Assembly (NCBI GenBank): GCA_037783415.1 | Contig: JAZGTN010000001.1 | Coordinates: 1,054,001-1,118,000, forward strand | Length of the DNA: 64,000 nt | Direction of reading: 5' to 3' | Source: Leptasterias polaris | Taxonomy: Eukaryota; Echinodermata; Asteroidea; Forcipulatida; Asteriidae | In this document: one piece after another, positions 1-9,705 of the stretch | Position numbering within the stretch: position 1 is the first letter of the stretch | Layout of the letters: each line of letters starts with the position of its first letter | Made by a program: the position numbers and the translations under genes | Notes under the pieces: model-generated | The model's database searches: none | Told to the model about the DNA's origin: nothing | Seen by the model: only the letters and a program-made list of their open reading frames with translations

Positions 1-460
1 GTCGCTATTGCGTCGACTTCGGATGGTCCCCGCTCGCTGGTAATTTGCGGTATGAAGATGGCGCCTGCTGGCCCCCTCACATTCTGATTTTCGGATTTGG
101 GAGTATTCAGGGAAGAATCAGGTAACAAAATTTGTCTCTCTGGCATGCTGTGATCAGGAGTTATTGTCAACCGTAGATTTAACTTTATTTCAGGGTCTCA
201 ACGTTTTCCGCAGGCACTATTTCTTGGCCTTTTTTAAAACTTTCATTTTCTTTGGGTAGGGTTGACTCTCTGGCCGCTAGCGCCGTCTAGAAATGTCTCT
301 CCGCCCCAAGAATTCGGTCACATGACCCCTTGAACTTGACCTACGAGTGGTGTAAAATTTGTGCCAATCCAAAAATGATGTCAGGTTGATTTGAGCGTAC
401 TTACTTTGAATTTGCTTGAAAACTTCTCATTTTCTTTGGGTAGGGGTGACTCTCTGGCCG
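1..460 (+). repeat. Block 0: partial L0 + 1 S
   Basis: The window opens inside the insert of L0 (visible to 276). One S follows at 277-460, of first type (GGTCAC) and without the usual last-S signature. A G to T at 262 gives TAGGGTTGAC. Confidence 0.95.
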
Positions 461-793
461 CTAGCGCCGTCTAGAAATGTCTCTCTGCCCCAAGAATTCG
501 GCCACATGACCCTTTGAACTTGACCTACGAGTGGTGTAAAATTTGTGCCAATCCAAAAATGATGTCATGTTGATTTGACCGTGCTTACTTTGAATTTGTT
601 TTAAAATAGCTCGTTCAACTGAAGTCGCTATTGCGTCGACTTCGGATGGTCCCCGCTCGCTGGTAATTTGCGGTATGAAGATGGCGCCTGCTGGCCCCCT
701 CACATTCTGATTTTCGGATTTGGGAGTATTCAGGGAAGAATCAGGTAACAAAATTTGTCTCTCTGGCATGCTGTGATCAGGAGTTATTGTCAA
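461..793 (-). other. Recurrent 110-codon open frame inside L; probably not a gene
   Basis: Representative of a minus-strand frame present in every complete L. Its opening codon is TTG (complement of 791-793); the first in-frame ATG is codon 9 (767-769), giving 102 residues. About 62 codons come from the L insert and the rest from the module, passing in frame through the TTTTAAAA junction. The product would be polar, with no signal peptide, membrane segment or motif I recognise, and an Arg-rich C-terminus. Of 61 L units covering it, 46 keep 110 codons, four stop 8 codons early (L46, L55, L56, L59), one has an altered end (L21), one gains a codon (L40), and nine are broken: TAA from TTTACGG in L11-L14, L17 and L45; TAA from CATTATG in L35 and L41; a 17-bp deletion in L39. 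No promoter or start context supports translation. Confidence 0.35.
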
Positions 794-854
794 CCGTAGA
801 TTTAACTTTATTTCAGGGTCTCAACGTTTTCCGCAGGCACTATTTCTTGGCCTT
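607..854 (+). repeat. 248-bp L-specific segment flanked by 8-bp direct repeats
   Basis: This segment occurs only in L units. It starts TAGCTCGTTC and ends GGCCTT, between two copies of TTTTAAAA (599-606 and 855-862). In S units the corresponding place is CTTGAAAA, once. That is what an insertion with an 8-bp target duplication would leave, but I found no convincing terminal inverted repeats (the left end TAGCTCG does not match the reverse complement of the right end, AAGGCC). The reverse process, deletion between the two 8-mers to create S from L, fits equally well. It is CpG-containing throughout, with SalI, SphI and BclI sites absent from S. Confidence 0.85.
621..643 (+). other. Small hairpin near the left end of the L insert
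   Basis: GAAGTCG (621-627) and CGACTTC (637-643) form perfect 7-bp inverted arms around a 9-nt spacer. In RNA the stem could extend by a U-G and a C-G pair outward. It is present in essentially every L. In L39 a 17-bp deletion removes the whole left arm. Function unknown. Confidence 0.6.
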
Positions 855-899
855 TTTTAAAACTTTCATTTTCTTTGGGTAGGGGTGACTCTCTGGCCG

Positions 900-1083
900 C
901 TAGCGCCGTCTAGAAATGTCTCTCCGCCCCAAGAATTCGGTCACATGACCCCTTGAACTTGACCTACGAGTGGTGTAAAATTTGTGCCAATCCAAAAATG
1001 ATGTCAGGTTGATTTGAGCGTACTTACTTTGAATTTGCTTGAAAACTTCTCATTTTCTTTGGGTAGGGGTGACTCTCTGGCCG
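900..1083 (+). repeat. Representative S unit (first-position type), 184 bp
   Basis: Example of the short unit. From phase zero it reads CTAGCGCCGTCTAGAAATG, then a pyrimidine-rich run, GAATTCGG, the GGTCAC that marks a first-position S, TGACCCC, TTGAACTTGACC, an A/T-rich stretch around GTGTAAAATTTG, GATGTCAGG, GCGTACTTAC, and finally TTTGGGTAGGGGTGAC. Internal S units have GGCCAC instead of GGTCAC. The last S before an L usually reads TTTGATTTTG where others read TTTGAATTTG. Each unit normally carries one EcoRI, one XbaI and one NheI site. Confidence 0.97.
946..965 (-). promoter_or_regulatory. Three tandem AGGTCA-like hexamers (representative copy)
   Basis: Read on the minus strand: AGGTCA, AGTTCA, AG, GGGTCA. 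This is two half-site-like hexamers with no spacer followed by a third after 2 nt. AGGTCA is the core half-site of many animal nuclear receptors and AGTTCA is an accepted variant. The motif is in all S and L modules (spacer AA in L), with a few point variants such as TTGTACTTG. In first-position S units an extra GGTCA at 939-943 makes an inverted repeat GGTCA-CA-TGACC. Binding is inferred only; short motifs occur by chance. Confidence 0.3.
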
Positions 1084-1267
1084 CTAGTGCCGTCTTGAAA
1101 TGTCTCTCCGCCCCAAGAATTCGGCCACATGACCCCTTGAACTTGACCTACGAGTGGTGTAAAATTTGTGCCAATCCAAAAATGATGTCAGGTTGATTTG
1201 AGCGTACTTACTTTGATTTTGCTTGAAAACTTCTCATTTTCTTTGGGTAGGGGTGACTCTCTGGCCG

Positions 1268-2626
1268 CTAGCGCCGTCTAGAAATGTCTCTCTGCCCCAA
1301 GAATTCGGCCACATGACCCTTTGAACTTGACCTGCGAGTGGTGTAAAATTTGTGCCAATCCAAAAATGATGTCATGTTGATTTGACCGTGCTTACTTTGA
1401 ATTTGTTTTAAAATAGCTCGTTCAACTGAAGTCGCTATTGCGTCGACTTCGGATGGTCCCCGCTCGCTGGTAATTTGCGGTATGAAGATGGCGCCTGCTG
1501 GCCCCCTCACATTCTGATTTTCGGATTTGGGAGTATTCAGGGAAGAATCAGGTAAGAAAATTTGTCTCTCTGGCATGCTGTGATCAGGAGTTATTGTCAA
1601 CCGTAGATTTAACTTTATTTCAGGGTCTCAACGTTTTCCGCAGGCACTATTTCTTGGCCTTTTTTAAAACTTTCATTTTCTTTGGGTAGGGGTGACTCTC
1701 TGGCCGCTAGCGCCGTCTAGAAATGTCTCTCCGCCCCAAGAATTCGGTCACATGACCCCTTGAACTTGACCTACGAGTGGTGTAAAATTTGTGCCAATCC
1801 AAAAATGATGTCAGGTTGATTTGAGCGTACTTACTTTGAATTTGCTTGAAAACTTCTCATTTTCTTTGGGTAGGGGTGACTCTCTGGCCGCTAGCGCCGT
1901 CTAGAAATGTCTCTCCGCCCCAAAAATTCGGCCACATGACCCCTTGAACTTGACCTACGAGTGGTGTAAAATGTGTGCCAATCCAAAAATGATGTCAGGT
2001 TGATTTGAGCGTACTTACTTTGAATTTGCTTGAAAACTTCTCATTTTCTTTGGGTAGGGGTGACTCTCTGGCCGCTAGCGCCGTCTAGAAATGTCTCTCC
2101 GCACCAAGAATTCGGCCACATGACCCCTTGAACTTGACCTACGAGTGGTGTAAAATTTGTGCCAATCCAAAAATGATGTCAGGTTGATTTGAGCGTACTT
2201 ACTTTGAATTTGCTTGAAAACTTCTCATTTTCTTTGGGTAGGGGTGACTCTCTGGCCGCTAGCGCCGTCTAGAAATGTCTCTCCGCCCCAAGAATTCGGC
2301 CACATGACCCCTTGAACTTGACCTACGAGTGGTGTAAAATTTGTGCCAATCCAAAAATGATGTCAGGTTGATTTGAGCGTACTTACTTTGAATTTGCTTG
2401 AAAACTTCTCATTTTCTTTGGGTAGGGGTGACTCTCTGGCCGCTAGCGCCGTCTAGAAATGTCTCTCCGCCCCAAGAATTCGGCCACATGACCCCTTGAA
2501 CTTGACCTACGAGTGGTGTAAAATTTGTGCCAATCCAAAAATGATGTCAGGTTGATTTGAGCGTACTTACTTTGATTTTGCTTGAAAACTTCTCAATTTC
2601 TTTGGGTAGGGGTGACTCTCTGGCCG
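1268..2626 (+). repeat. Block 2: L2 + 5 S
   Basis: S units start at 1707, 1891, 2075, 2259 and 2443. L2 has CCTGCGAG and GGTAAGAAAA in its insert (most copies GGTAACAAAA). S2 has CCAAAAATTCGG and AAATGTGTG; S3 has CGCACCAAG. Confidence 0.95.
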
Positions 2627-3249
2627 CTAGCGCCGTCTAGAAATGTCTCTCTGCCCCAAGAATTCGGCCACATGACCCTTTGAACTTGACCTACGAGTGG
2701 TGTAAAATTTGTGCCAATCCAAAAATGATGTCATGTTGATTTGACCGTGCTTACTTTGAATTTGTTTTAAAATAGCTCGTTCAACTGAAGTCGCTATTGC
2801 GTCGACTTCGGATGGTCCCCGCTCGCTGGTAATTTGCGGTATGAAGATGGCGCCTGCTGGCCCCCTCACATTCTGATTTTCGGATTTGGGAGTATTCAGG
2901 GAAGAATCAGGTAACAAAATTTGTCTCTCTGGCATGCTGTGATCAGGAGTTATTGTCAACCGTAGATTTAACTTTATTTCAGGGTCTCAACGTTTTCCGC
3001 AGGCACTATTTCTTGGCCTTTTTTAAAACTTTCATTTTCTTTGGGTAGGGGTGACTCTCTGGCCGCTAGCGCCGTCTAGAAATGTCTCTCCGCCCCAAGA
3101 ATTCGGCCACATGACCCCTTGAACTTGACCTACGAGTGGTGTAAAATTTGTGCCAATCCAAAAATGATGTCAGGTTGATTTGAGCGTACTTACTTTGAAT
3201 TTGCTTGAAAACTTCTCATTTTCTTTGGGTAGGGGTGACTCTCTGGCCG
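2627..3249 (+). repeat. Block 3: L3 + 1 S
   Basis: The single S (3066-3249) is of internal type: it has GGCCAC rather than GGTCAC and ends TTTGAATTTG. It therefore breaks both positional rules, pointing to loss of the first and last S around it. Confidence 0.95.
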
Positions 3250-4240
3250 CTAGCGCCGTCTAGAAATGTCTCTCTGCCCCAAGAATTCGGCCACATGACC
3301 CTTTGAACTTGACCTACGAGTGGTGTAAAATTTGTGCCAATCCAAAAATGATGTCATGTTGATTTGACCGTGCTTACTTTGAATTTGTTTTAAAATAGCT
3401 CGTTCAACTGAAGTCGCTATTGCGTCGACTTCGGATGGTCCCCGCTCGCTGGTAATTTGCGGTATGAAGATGGCGCCTGCTGGCCCCCTCACATTCTGAT
3501 TTTCGGATTTGGGAGTATTCAGGGAAGAATCAGGTAACAAAATTTGTCTCTCTGGCATGCTGTGATCAGGAGTTATTGTCAACCGTAGATTTAACTTTAT
3601 TTCAGGGTCTCAACGTTTTCCGCAGGCACTATTTCTTGGCCTTTTTTAAAACTTTCATTTTCATTGGGTAGGGGTGACTCTCTGGCCGCTAGCGCCGTTT
3701 AGAAATGTCTCTCCGCCCCAAGAATTCGGTCACATGACCCCTTGAACTTGACCTACGAGTGGTGTAAAATTTGTGCCAATCCAAAAATGATGTCAGGTTG
3801 ATTTGAGCGTACTTACTTTGAATTTGCTTGAAAACTTCTCATTTTCTTTGGGTAGGGGTGACTCTCTGGCCGCTAGCGCCGTCTAGAAATGTCTCTCCGC
3901 CCCAAGAATTCGGCCACATGACCCCTTGAACTTGACCTACGAGTGGTGTAAAATTTGTGCCAATCCAAAGATGATGTCAGGTTGATTTGAGCGTACTTAC
4001 TTTGAATTTGCTTGAAAACTTCTCATTTTCTTTGGGTAGGGGTGACTCTCTGGCCGCTAGCGCCGTCTAGAAATGTCTCTCCGCCCCAAGAATTCGGCCA
4101 CATGACCCCTTGAACTTGACCTACGAGTGGTGTAAAATTTGTGCCAATCCAAAAATGATGTCAGGTTGATTTGAGCGTACTTACTTTGATTTTGCTTGAA
4201 AACTTCTCATTTTCTTTGGGTAGGGGTGACTCTCTGGCCG
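3250..4240 (+). repeat. Block 4: L4 + 3 S
   Basis: S units start at 3689, 3873 and 4057. TCATTGGGTAGG precedes the first S, which has GCCGTTTAG. The second has CCAAAGATG, a variant that marks many second-position S units downstream. Confidence 0.95.
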
Positions 4241-5047
4241 CTAGCGCCGTCTAGAAATGTCTCTCTGCCCCAAGAATTCGGCCACATGACCCGTGGAACT
4301 TGACCTACGAGTGGTGTAAAATTTGTGCCAATCCAAAAATGATGTCATGTTGATTTGACCGTGCTTACTTTGAATTTGTTTTAAAATAGCTCGTTCAACT
4401 GAAGTCGCTATTGCGTCGACTTCGGATGGTCCCCGCTCGCTGGTAATTTGCGGTATGAAGATGGCGCCTGCTGGCCCCCTCACATTCTGATTTTCGGATT
4501 TGGGAGTATTCAGGGAAGAATCAGGTAACAAAATTTGTCTCTCTGGCATGCTGTGATCAGGAGTTATTGTCAACCGTAGATTTAACTTTATTTCAGGGTC
4601 TCAACGTTTTCCGCAGGCACTATTTCTTGGCCTTTTTTAAAACTTTCATTTTCTTTGGGTAGGGGTGACTCTCTGGCCGCTAGCGCCGTCTAGAAATGTC
4701 TCTCCGCCCCAAGTATTTGGTCACATGACCCCTTGAACTTGACCTACGAGTGGTGTAAAATTTGTGCCAATCCAAAAATGATGTCAGGTTGATTTGAGCG
4801 TACTTACTTTGAATTTGCTTGAAAACTTCTCATTTTCTTTGGGTAGGGGTGACTCTCTGGCCGCTAGCGCCGTCTAGAAATGTCTCTCTGCCCCAAGAAT
4901 TCGGCCACATGACCCCTTGAACTTGACCTACGAGTGGTGTAAAATTTGTGCCAATCCAAAAATGATGTCAGGTTGATTTGAGCGTACTTACTTTGATTTT
5001 GCTTGAAAACTTCTCATTTTCTTTGGGTAGGGGTGACTCTCTGGCCG
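4241..5047 (+). repeat. Block 5: L5 + 2 S
   Basis: L5 has GACCCGTGGAAC. S1 (4680) has AAGTATTTGGTCAC, losing its EcoRI site. S2 (4864) carries the L-type CTCTCTGCC, a patch of L sequence in an S. Confidence 0.95.
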
Positions 5048-5670
5048 CTAGCGCCGTCTAGAAATGTCTCTCTGCCCCAAGAATTCGGCCACATGACCCT
5101 TTGAACTTGACCTACGAGTGGTGTAAAATTTGTGCCAATCCAAAAATGATGTCATGTTGATTTGACCGTGCTTACTTTGAATTTGTTTTAAAATAGCTCG
5201 TTCAACTGAAGTCGCTATTGCGTCGACTTCGGATGGTCCCCGCTCGCTGGTAATTTGCGGTAAGAAGATGGCGCCTGCTGGCCCCCTCACATTCTGATTT
5301 TCGGATTTGGGAGTATTCAGGGAAGAATCAGGTAACAAAATTTGTCTCTCTGGCATGCTGTGATCAGGAGTTATTGTCAACCGTAGATTTAACTTTATTT
5401 CAGGGTCTTAACGTTTTCCGCAGGCACAATTTCTTGGCCTTTTTTAAAACTTTCATTTTCTTTGGGTAGGGGTGACTCTCTGGCCGCTAGCGCCGTCTAG
5501 AAATGTCTCTCCGCCCCAAGAATTCGGTCACATGACCCCTTGAACTTGACCTACGAGTGGTGTAAAATTTGTGCCAATCCAAAAATGATGTCAGGTTGAT
5601 TTGAGCGTACTTACTTTGAATTTGCTTGAAAACTTCTCATTTTCTTTGGGTAGGGGTGACTCTCTGGCCG
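5048..5670 (+). repeat. Block 6: L6 + 1 S
   Basis: L6 has three private changes: GGTAAGAAGATGG, GGGTCTTAACG and GCACAATTTC. The S (5487-5670) is first type and lacks the last-S signature. Confidence 0.95.
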
Positions 5671-6477
5671 CTAGCGCCGTCTAGAAATGTCTCTCCGCCC
5701 CAAGAATTCGGCCACATGACCCCTTGAACTTGACCTACGAGTGGTGTAAAATTTGTGCCAATCCAAAAATGATGTCATGTTGATTTGACCGTGCTTACTT
5801 TGAATTTGTTTTAAAATAGCTCGTTCAACTGAAGTCGCTATTGCGTCGACTTCGGATGGTCCCCGCTCGCTGGTAATTTGCGGTATGAAGATGGCGCCTG
5901 CTGGCCCCCTCACATTCTGATTTTCGGATTTGGGAGTATTCAGGGAAGAATCAGGTAACAAAATTTGTCTCTCTGGCATGCTGTGATCAGGAGTTATTGT
6001 CAACCGTAGATTTAACTTTATTTCAGGGTCTCAACGTTTTCCGCAGGCACTATTTCTTGGCCTTTTTTAAAACTTTCATTTTCTTTGGGTAGGGGTGACT
6101 CTCTGGCCGCTAGCGCCGTCTAGAAATGTCTCTCCGCCCCAAGAATTCGGTCACATGACCCCTTGAACTTGACCTACGAGTGGTGTAAAATTTGTGCCAA
6201 TCCAAAAATGATGTCAGGTTGATTTGAGCGTACTTACTTTGAATTTGCTTGAAAACTTCTCATTTTCTTTGGGTAGGGGTGACTCTCTGGCCGCTAGCGC
6301 CGTCTAGAAATGTCTCTCCGCCCCAAGAATTCGGCCACATGACCCCTTGAACTTGACCTACGAGTGGTGTAAAATTTGTGCCAATCCAAAAATGATGTCA
6401 GGTTGATTTGAGCGTACTTACTTTGATTTTGCTTGAAAACTTCTCATTTTCTTTGGGTAGGGGTGACTCTCTGGCCG
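5671..6477 (+). repeat. Block 7: hybrid L7 + 2 S
   Basis: L7 begins as S type (CTCTCCGCC, GACCCCTTG) and switches to L type by GTCATGTTG, so it is a recombinant. S units start at 6110 and 6294. The same hybrid recurs as L52 at 53199. Confidence 0.95.
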
Positions 6478-7284
6478 CTAGCGCCGTCTAAAAATGTCTC
6501 TCTGCCCCAAGAATTCGGCCACATGACCCTTTGAACTTGACCTACGAGTGGTGTAAAATTTGTGCCAATCAAAAAATGATGTCATGTTGATTTGACCGTG
6601 CTTACTTTGAATTTGTTTTAAAATAGCTCGTTCAACTGAAGTCGCTATTGCGTCGACTTCGGATGGTCCCCGCTCGCTGGTAATTTGCGGTATGAAGATG
6701 GCGCCTGCTGGCCCCCTCACATTCTGATTTTCGGATTTGGGAGTATTCAGGGAAGAATCAGGTAACAAAATTTGTCTCTCTGGCATGCTGTGATCAGGAG
6801 TTATTGTCAACCGTAGATTTAAATTTATTTCAGGGTCTCAACGTTTTCCGCAGGCACTATTTCTTGGCCTTTTTTAAAACTTTCATTTTCTTTGGGTAGG
6901 GGTGACTCTCTGGCCGCTAGCGCCGTCTAGAAATGTCTCTCCGCCCCAAGAATTCGGTCACATGACCCCTTGAACTTGACCTACGAGTGGTGTAAAATTT
7001 GTGCCAATCCAAAAATGATGTCAGGTTGATTTGAGCGTACTTACTTTGAATTTGCTTGAAAACTTCTCATTTTCTTTGGGTAGGGGTGACTCTCTGGCCG
7101 CTAGCGCCGTCTAGAAATGTCTCTCTGCCCCAAGAATTCGGCCACATGACCCCTTGAACTTGACCTACGAGTGGTGTAAAATTTGTGCCAATCCAAAAAT
7201 GATGTCAGGTTGATTTGAGCGTACTTACTTTGATTTTGCTTGAAAACTTCTCATTTTCTTTGGGTAGGGGTGACTCTCTGGCCG
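6478..7284 (+). repeat. Block 8: L8 + 2 S
   Basis: L8 has GTCTAAAAATG (XbaI lost), CCAATCAAAAAATG and TTTAAATTTATTT. S units start at 6917 and 7101; S2 has CTCTCTGCC as in block 5. Confidence 0.95.
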
Positions 7285-8091
7285 CTAGCGCCGTCTAGAA
7301 ATGTCTCTCTGCCCCAAGAATTCGGCCACATGACCCTTTGAACTTGACCTACGAGTGGTGTAAAATTTGTGCCAATCCAAAAATGATGTCATGTTGATTT
7401 GACCGTGCTTACTTTGAATTTGTTTTAAAATAGCTCGTTCAACTGAAGTCGCTATTGCGTCGACTTCGGATGGTCCCCGCTCGCTGGTAATTTGCGGTAT
7501 GAAGATGGCGCCTGCTGGCCCCCTCACATTCTGATTTTCGGATTTGGGAGTATTCAGGGAAGAATCAGGTAACAAAATTTGTCTCTCTGGCATGCTGTGA
7601 TCAGGAGTTATTGTCAACCGTAGATTTAACTTTATTTCAGGGTCTCAACGTTTTCCGCAGGCACTATTTCTTGGCCTTTTTTAAAACTTTCATTTTCTTT
7701 GGGTAGGGGTGACTCTCTGGCCGCTAGCGCCGTCTAGAAATGTCTCTCCGCCCCAAGAATTCGGTCACATGACCCCTTGAACTTGACCTACGAGTGGTGT
7801 AAAATTTGTGCCAATCCAAAAATGATGTCAGGTTGATTTGAGCGTACTTACTTTGAATTTGCTTGAAAACTTCTCATTTTCTTTGGGTAGGGGTGACTCT
7901 CTGGCCGCTAGCGCCGTCTAGAAATGTCTCTCCGCCCCAAGAATTCGGCCACATGACCCCTTGAACTTGACCTACGAGTGGTGTAAAATTTGTGCCAATC
8001 CAAAAATGATGTCAGGTTGATTTGAGCGTACTTACTTTGATTTTGCTTGAAAACTTCTCATTTTCTTTGGGTAGGGGTGACTCTCTGGCCG
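7285..8091 (+). repeat. Block 9: L9 + 2 S
   Basis: Near-consensus block; S units start at 7724 and 7908. It is a good reference copy for the two-S block type. Confidence 0.95.
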
Positions 8092-8898
8092 CTAGCGCCG
8101 TCTAAAAATGTCTCTCTGCCCCAAGAATTCGGCCACATGACCCTTTGAACTTGACCTACGAGTGGTGTAAAATTTGTGCCAATCCAAAAATGATGTCATG
8201 TTGATTTGACCGTGCTTACTTTGAATTTGTTTTAAAATAGCTCGTTCAACTGAAGTCGCTATTGCGTCGACTTCGGATGGTCCCCGCTCGCTGGTAATTT
8301 GCGGTATGAAGATGGCGCCTGCTGGCCCCCTCACATTCTGATTTTCGAATTTGGGAGTATTCAGGGAAGAATCAGGTAACAAAATGTGTCTCTCTGGCAT
8401 GCTGTGATCAGGAGTTATTGTCAACCGTAGATTTAACTTTATTTCAGGGTCTCAACGTTTTCCGCAGGCACTATTTCTTGGCCTTTTTTAAAACTTTCAT
8501 TTTCTTTGGGTAGGGGTGACTCTCTGGCCGCTAGCGCCGTCTAGAAATGTCTCTCCGCCCCAAGAATTCGGTCACATGACCCCTTGAACTTGACCTACGA
8601 GTGGTGTAAAATTTGTGCCAATCCAAAAATGATGTCAGGTTGATTTGAGCGTACTTACTTTGAATTTGCTTGAAAACTTCTCATTTTCTTTGGGTAGGGG
8701 TGACTCTCTGGCCGCTAGCGCCGTCTAGAAATGTCTCTCCGCCCCAAGAATTCGGCCACATGACCCCTTGAACTTGACCTACGAGTGGTGTAAAATTTGT
8801 GCCAATCCAAAAATGATGTCAGGTTGATTTGAGCGTACTTACTTTGATTTTGCTTGAAAACTTCTCATTTTCTTTGGATAGGGGTGACTCTCTGGCCG
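8092..8898 (+). repeat. Block 10: L10 + 2 S
   Basis: L10 has GTCTAAAAATG, TTTTCGAATTT and AAAATGTGTCTC. S units start at 8531 and 8715; the block ends with TTTGGATAGGGG, shared with block 12. Confidence 0.95.
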
Positions 8899-9705
8899 CT
8901 AGCGCCGTCTAGAAATGTCTCTCTGCCCCAAGAATTCGGCCACATGACCCTTTGAACTTGACCTACGAGTGGTGTAAAATTTGTGCCAATCCAAAAATGA
9001 TGTCATGTTGATTTGACCGTGCTTACTTTGAATTTGTTTTAAAATAGCTCGTTCAACTGAAGTCGCTATTGCGTCGACTTCGGATGGTCCCCGCTCGCTG
9101 GTAATTTACGGTATGAAGATGGCGCCTGCTGGCCCCCTCACATTCTGATTTTCGGATTTGGGAGTATTCAGGGAAGAATCAGGTAAGAAAATTTGTCTCT
9201 CTGGCATGCTGTGATCAGGAGTTATTGTCAACCGTAGATTTAACTTTATTTCAGGGTCTCAACGTTTTCCGCAGGCACTATTTCTTGGCCTTTTTTAAAA
9301 CTTTCATTTTCTTTGGGTAGGGGTGACTCTCTGGCCGCTAGCGCCGTCTAGAAATGTCTCTCCGCCCCAAGAATTCGGTCACATGACCCCTTGAACTTGA
9401 CCTACGAGTGGTGTAAAATTTGTGCCAATCCAAAAATGATGTCAGGTTGATTTGAGCGTACTTACTTTGAATTTGCTTGAAAACTTCTCATTTTCTTTGG
9501 GTAGGGGTGACTCTCTGGCCGCTAGCGCCGTCTAGAAATGTCTCTCCGCCCCAAGAATTCGGCCACATGACCCCTTGAACTTGACCTACGAGTGGTGTAA
9601 AATTTGTGCCAATCCAAAAATGATGTCAGGTTGATTTGAGCGTACTTACTTTGAATTTGCTTGAAAACTTCTCATTTTCTTTGGGTAGGGGTGACTCTCT
9701 GGCCG
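8899..9705 (+). repeat. Block 11: L11 + 2 S
   Basis: L11 starts a run of L units carrying TTTACGG (in-frame TAA on the minus strand) plus GGTAAGAAAA. S units start at 9338 and 9522; the last ends TTTGAATTTG, without the last-S signature. Confidence 0.95.

Larger units (their letters stand above)
461..899 (+). repeat. Representative L unit, 439 bp
   Basis: First complete long unit. Its module half differs from S at several fixed positions: CTCTCTGCC for CTCTCCGCC, GACCCTTTG for GACCCCTTG, GTCATGTTG for GTCAGGTTG, and GACCGTGC for GAGCGTAC. After TTTGAATTTG the module is interrupted at 599-606 by TTTTAAAA, runs through a 248-bp segment, repeats TTTTAAAA at 855-862, and resumes the S sequence with a 1-bp shortening (CTTTCATTTT against CTTCTCATTTT). 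Confidence 0.96.
461..1267 (+). repeat. Block 1: L1 + 2 S
   Basis: S units start at 900 and 1084. The second has GCTAGTGCC and TCTTGA, losing its XbaI site; this also removes a plus-strand stop and creates a chance 60-codon frame opening at TTG (1014). Confidence 0.95.

Noticed and set aside
640..660. CENP-B box in the L insert (TTCGGATGGTCCCCG)
   Set aside because: Resembles the box at TTCG but lacks the required A and the CGGG core.
750..770. Homology between the insert (AAAATTTGTCTCTCTGGC) and the module (AAAATTTGTGCC, ACTCTCTGGCC)
   Set aside because: Only two matches of about 9 bp each, in a different arrangement; likely chance.
607..854. hAT or piggyBac element with terminal inverted repeats
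   Set aside because: The 8-bp flanking repeat is suggestive and TTAA is present, but the ends are not inverted repeats and there is no transposase; kept only as a hypothesis.
900..1083. RNA polymerase III promoter or tRNA/5S-like gene in S
   Set aside because: No B-box (GGTTCGANNCC) and no cloverleaf folding seen on either strand.
1014..1196. Plus-strand 60-codon frames at 1014, 43390, 45669, 46221 and 47948
   Set aside because: They open at TTG and exist only where a substitution removes the TAG in GTCTAGAAA; no other copy is open. Chance frames in repeat.
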